DNA of 64,000 nt from NCBI GenBank assembly GCA_028287285.1, contig JAQBPY010000299.1, forward strand, positions 1 through 64,000, in the 5' to 3' direction. Shown piece after piece: positions 63,427-64,000 of this stretch. Below the pieces are notes generated by a model. The model worked only from the letters and a program-made list of their open reading frames with translations, was not told the origin of the DNA and did no database searches. Both the position numbers and the translations under genes were made by a program. The stretch comes from Gemmatimonadota bacterium (lineage in GTDB: Bacteria; Gemmatimonadota; Gemmatimonadetes; Gemmatimonadales; Gemmatimonadaceae). The first letter of the stretch is position 1. The number at the start of each line of letters is the position of its first letter.

Positions 63427-63464
63427 TCGTTTGCAGCGCCGGTGGGGTATGGCGCCGGCGCTGT

Positions 63465-63689
63465 CTAACGCTCGTGTTCGGCCTCGAGGAAAAGGCGCGA
63501 GACCGGGAGATTGAGGGTGTGTGCGACTCGCTCGATGTTATCGAGGGAGATGTTGATTTCGCCCCGCTCGATTGACCCGATATAGGTGCGATGAAAGCGG
63601 CATGCGTCCGCAAAGCGCTCCTGCGAAAAGCCGGCGTCGCTCCGGAATTTTCGCACCGCTCGGCCCAGTTTTTCCCGCAGCGTCGCCAT
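63465..63689 (-). CDS. XRE-family small regulator 1
   Basis: A 74-residue single-domain helix-turn-helix protein: LREKLGRAVRKFRSDAGFSQERFADACRFHRTYIGSIERGEINISLDNIERVAHTLNL is a complete Cro/CI-type fold. ATG 63689 gives the typical short N-terminus. The upstream palindrome CACTCT-N6-AGAGTG is its likely own operator. It is closely similar in plan to the next gene. Confidence 0.9.
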   Translation of the reverse strand: MATLREKLGRAVRKFRSDAGFSQERFADACRFHRTYIGSIERGEINISLDNIERVAHTLNLPVSRLFLEAEHER

Positions 63690-63738
63690 GCGGAAGGCTC
63701 GCCCGCCGACCTTTTTAGATCTACAGCGTATGCATAGA

Positions 63739-63756
63739 CACTCTTTACATAGAGTG
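63739..63756. promoter_or_regulatory. Operator-like palindrome for XRE gene 1
   Basis: CACTCTTTACATAGAGTG is an inverted repeat with six-base arms and six-base spacer, 50 bases upstream of the XRE start, between a TTGATC (minus strand) and a TATGCA. Confidence 0.5.
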
Positions 63757-63806
63757 ATCAATGCGCTAAGCTCGGCCTGATTGCTCCGGTGTCGTCACTG
63801 CGCTAA

Positions 63807-64000
63807 TCAGTGTTCGTGCTCTGCTTCGGCGAGGAGCTGGCTCGGAGAGATGCCCAGGGCGGTGGAAATTTTCTGGATGGTGATGATGGTAGCCGCGACC
63901 CGACCGCGCTCCACAAGGCCCATGTATGTGCGGTGGATGCCGGCGGCAGCGGCGAAGGATTCCTGCGAATAGTCGGCTTGCGCGCGGAGACGGCGGACGG
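63807..64000 (-). CDS. XRE-family small regulator 2 (partial)
   Basis: The reading frame runs out of the window at the right edge, so the N-terminus is missing. The visible 63 residues include RRLRAQADYSQESFAAAAG and IHRTYMGLVERG, the helix-turn-helix of a Cro/CI-type regulator, ending AEAEHEH. It resembles XRE 1 throughout, including the ending (EAEHER there), so the two probably arose by duplication. Confidence 0.85.
   Translation of the reverse strand, partial: VRRLRAQADYSQESFAAAAGIHRTYMGLVERGRVAATIITIQKISTALGISPSQLLAEAEHEH

Noticed and set aside
1-64000. tRNA or rRNA genes
   Set aside because: No intergenic stretch showed the cloverleaf arms or conserved rRNA blocks by eye; a tRNA search would be decisive.

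Overview
The window looks like a chromosomal segment of a high-GC, Gram-negative bacterium, close to the replication origin. Lipobox signal peptides, an outer-membrane barrel protein and MurB indicate a diderm. The 3' end of dnaN at the left edge, rnpB, and the mnmG/parA/parB block indicate the origin region. The gene set and style resemble Gemmatimonadota; this is an inference from general resemblance, not a database result.

Layout: (1) 1-3.1 kb: dnaN end, a DUF4126 membrane protein, rnpB (minus), an AraC-type regulator and pyrE. (2) 3.1-12.1 kb: a membrane histidine kinase facing a soluble Ser/Thr kinase, DNA polymerase I with a degenerate proofreading site, a prepilin, a UMF1-type transporter and a lipoprotein. 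(3) 12.1-18.7 kb: a BMP-type nucleoside ABC importer on the minus strand (binding lipoprotein, Nif3/DUF34 protein, ATPase, two permeases), interrupted by an MFS gene in the opposite orientation. (4) 18.8-23.9 kb: parB, parA with two parS-like sites, a SIMPL-domain protein, an intergenic block of inverted repeats, and mnmG. (5) 24-33 kb: small membrane proteins, a YheT-type hydrolase, an ArsC-like protein without cysteine, an ABC-F ATPase, rhomboid, murB and an M16 peptidase pair. (6) 33.1-40.7 kb: a complete histidine operon hisG-D-C-H-A-B-F-N-IE on the minus strand. It is preceded by a 26-codon leader peptide with seven His in eight residues and a terminator, i.e. a classical attenuator that gene callers would miss. 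(7) 40.8-55.7 kb: cupredoxin, a Wzz/BY-kinase-like protein with a broken P-loop, HD hydrolase, ispG, cold-shock protein, an outer-membrane protein, HrpB helicase, a diguanylate cyclase with OB-like sensor domains, DUF411 and DUF3108 proteins, and two overlapping PAP2 phosphatases. (8) 55.7-62.9 kb: arginine biosynthesis, argR/argG/argH (minus) opposite argC-argB-argD-argA (plus), with ArgR-like boxes on both promoters. (9) 62.9-64 kb: an unknown protein and two tandem XRE-type regulators, the second cut by the window edge.

Shared themes: most operons are tightly packed, with ATGA/GTGA/TGATG overlaps. Two biosynthetic promoters (his and argC) place the predicted transcription start on the first codon, suggesting leaderless mRNAs. 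Two families of dispersed palindromic repeats lie between genes. I saw no tRNA, rRNA, CRISPR array or insertion sequence.
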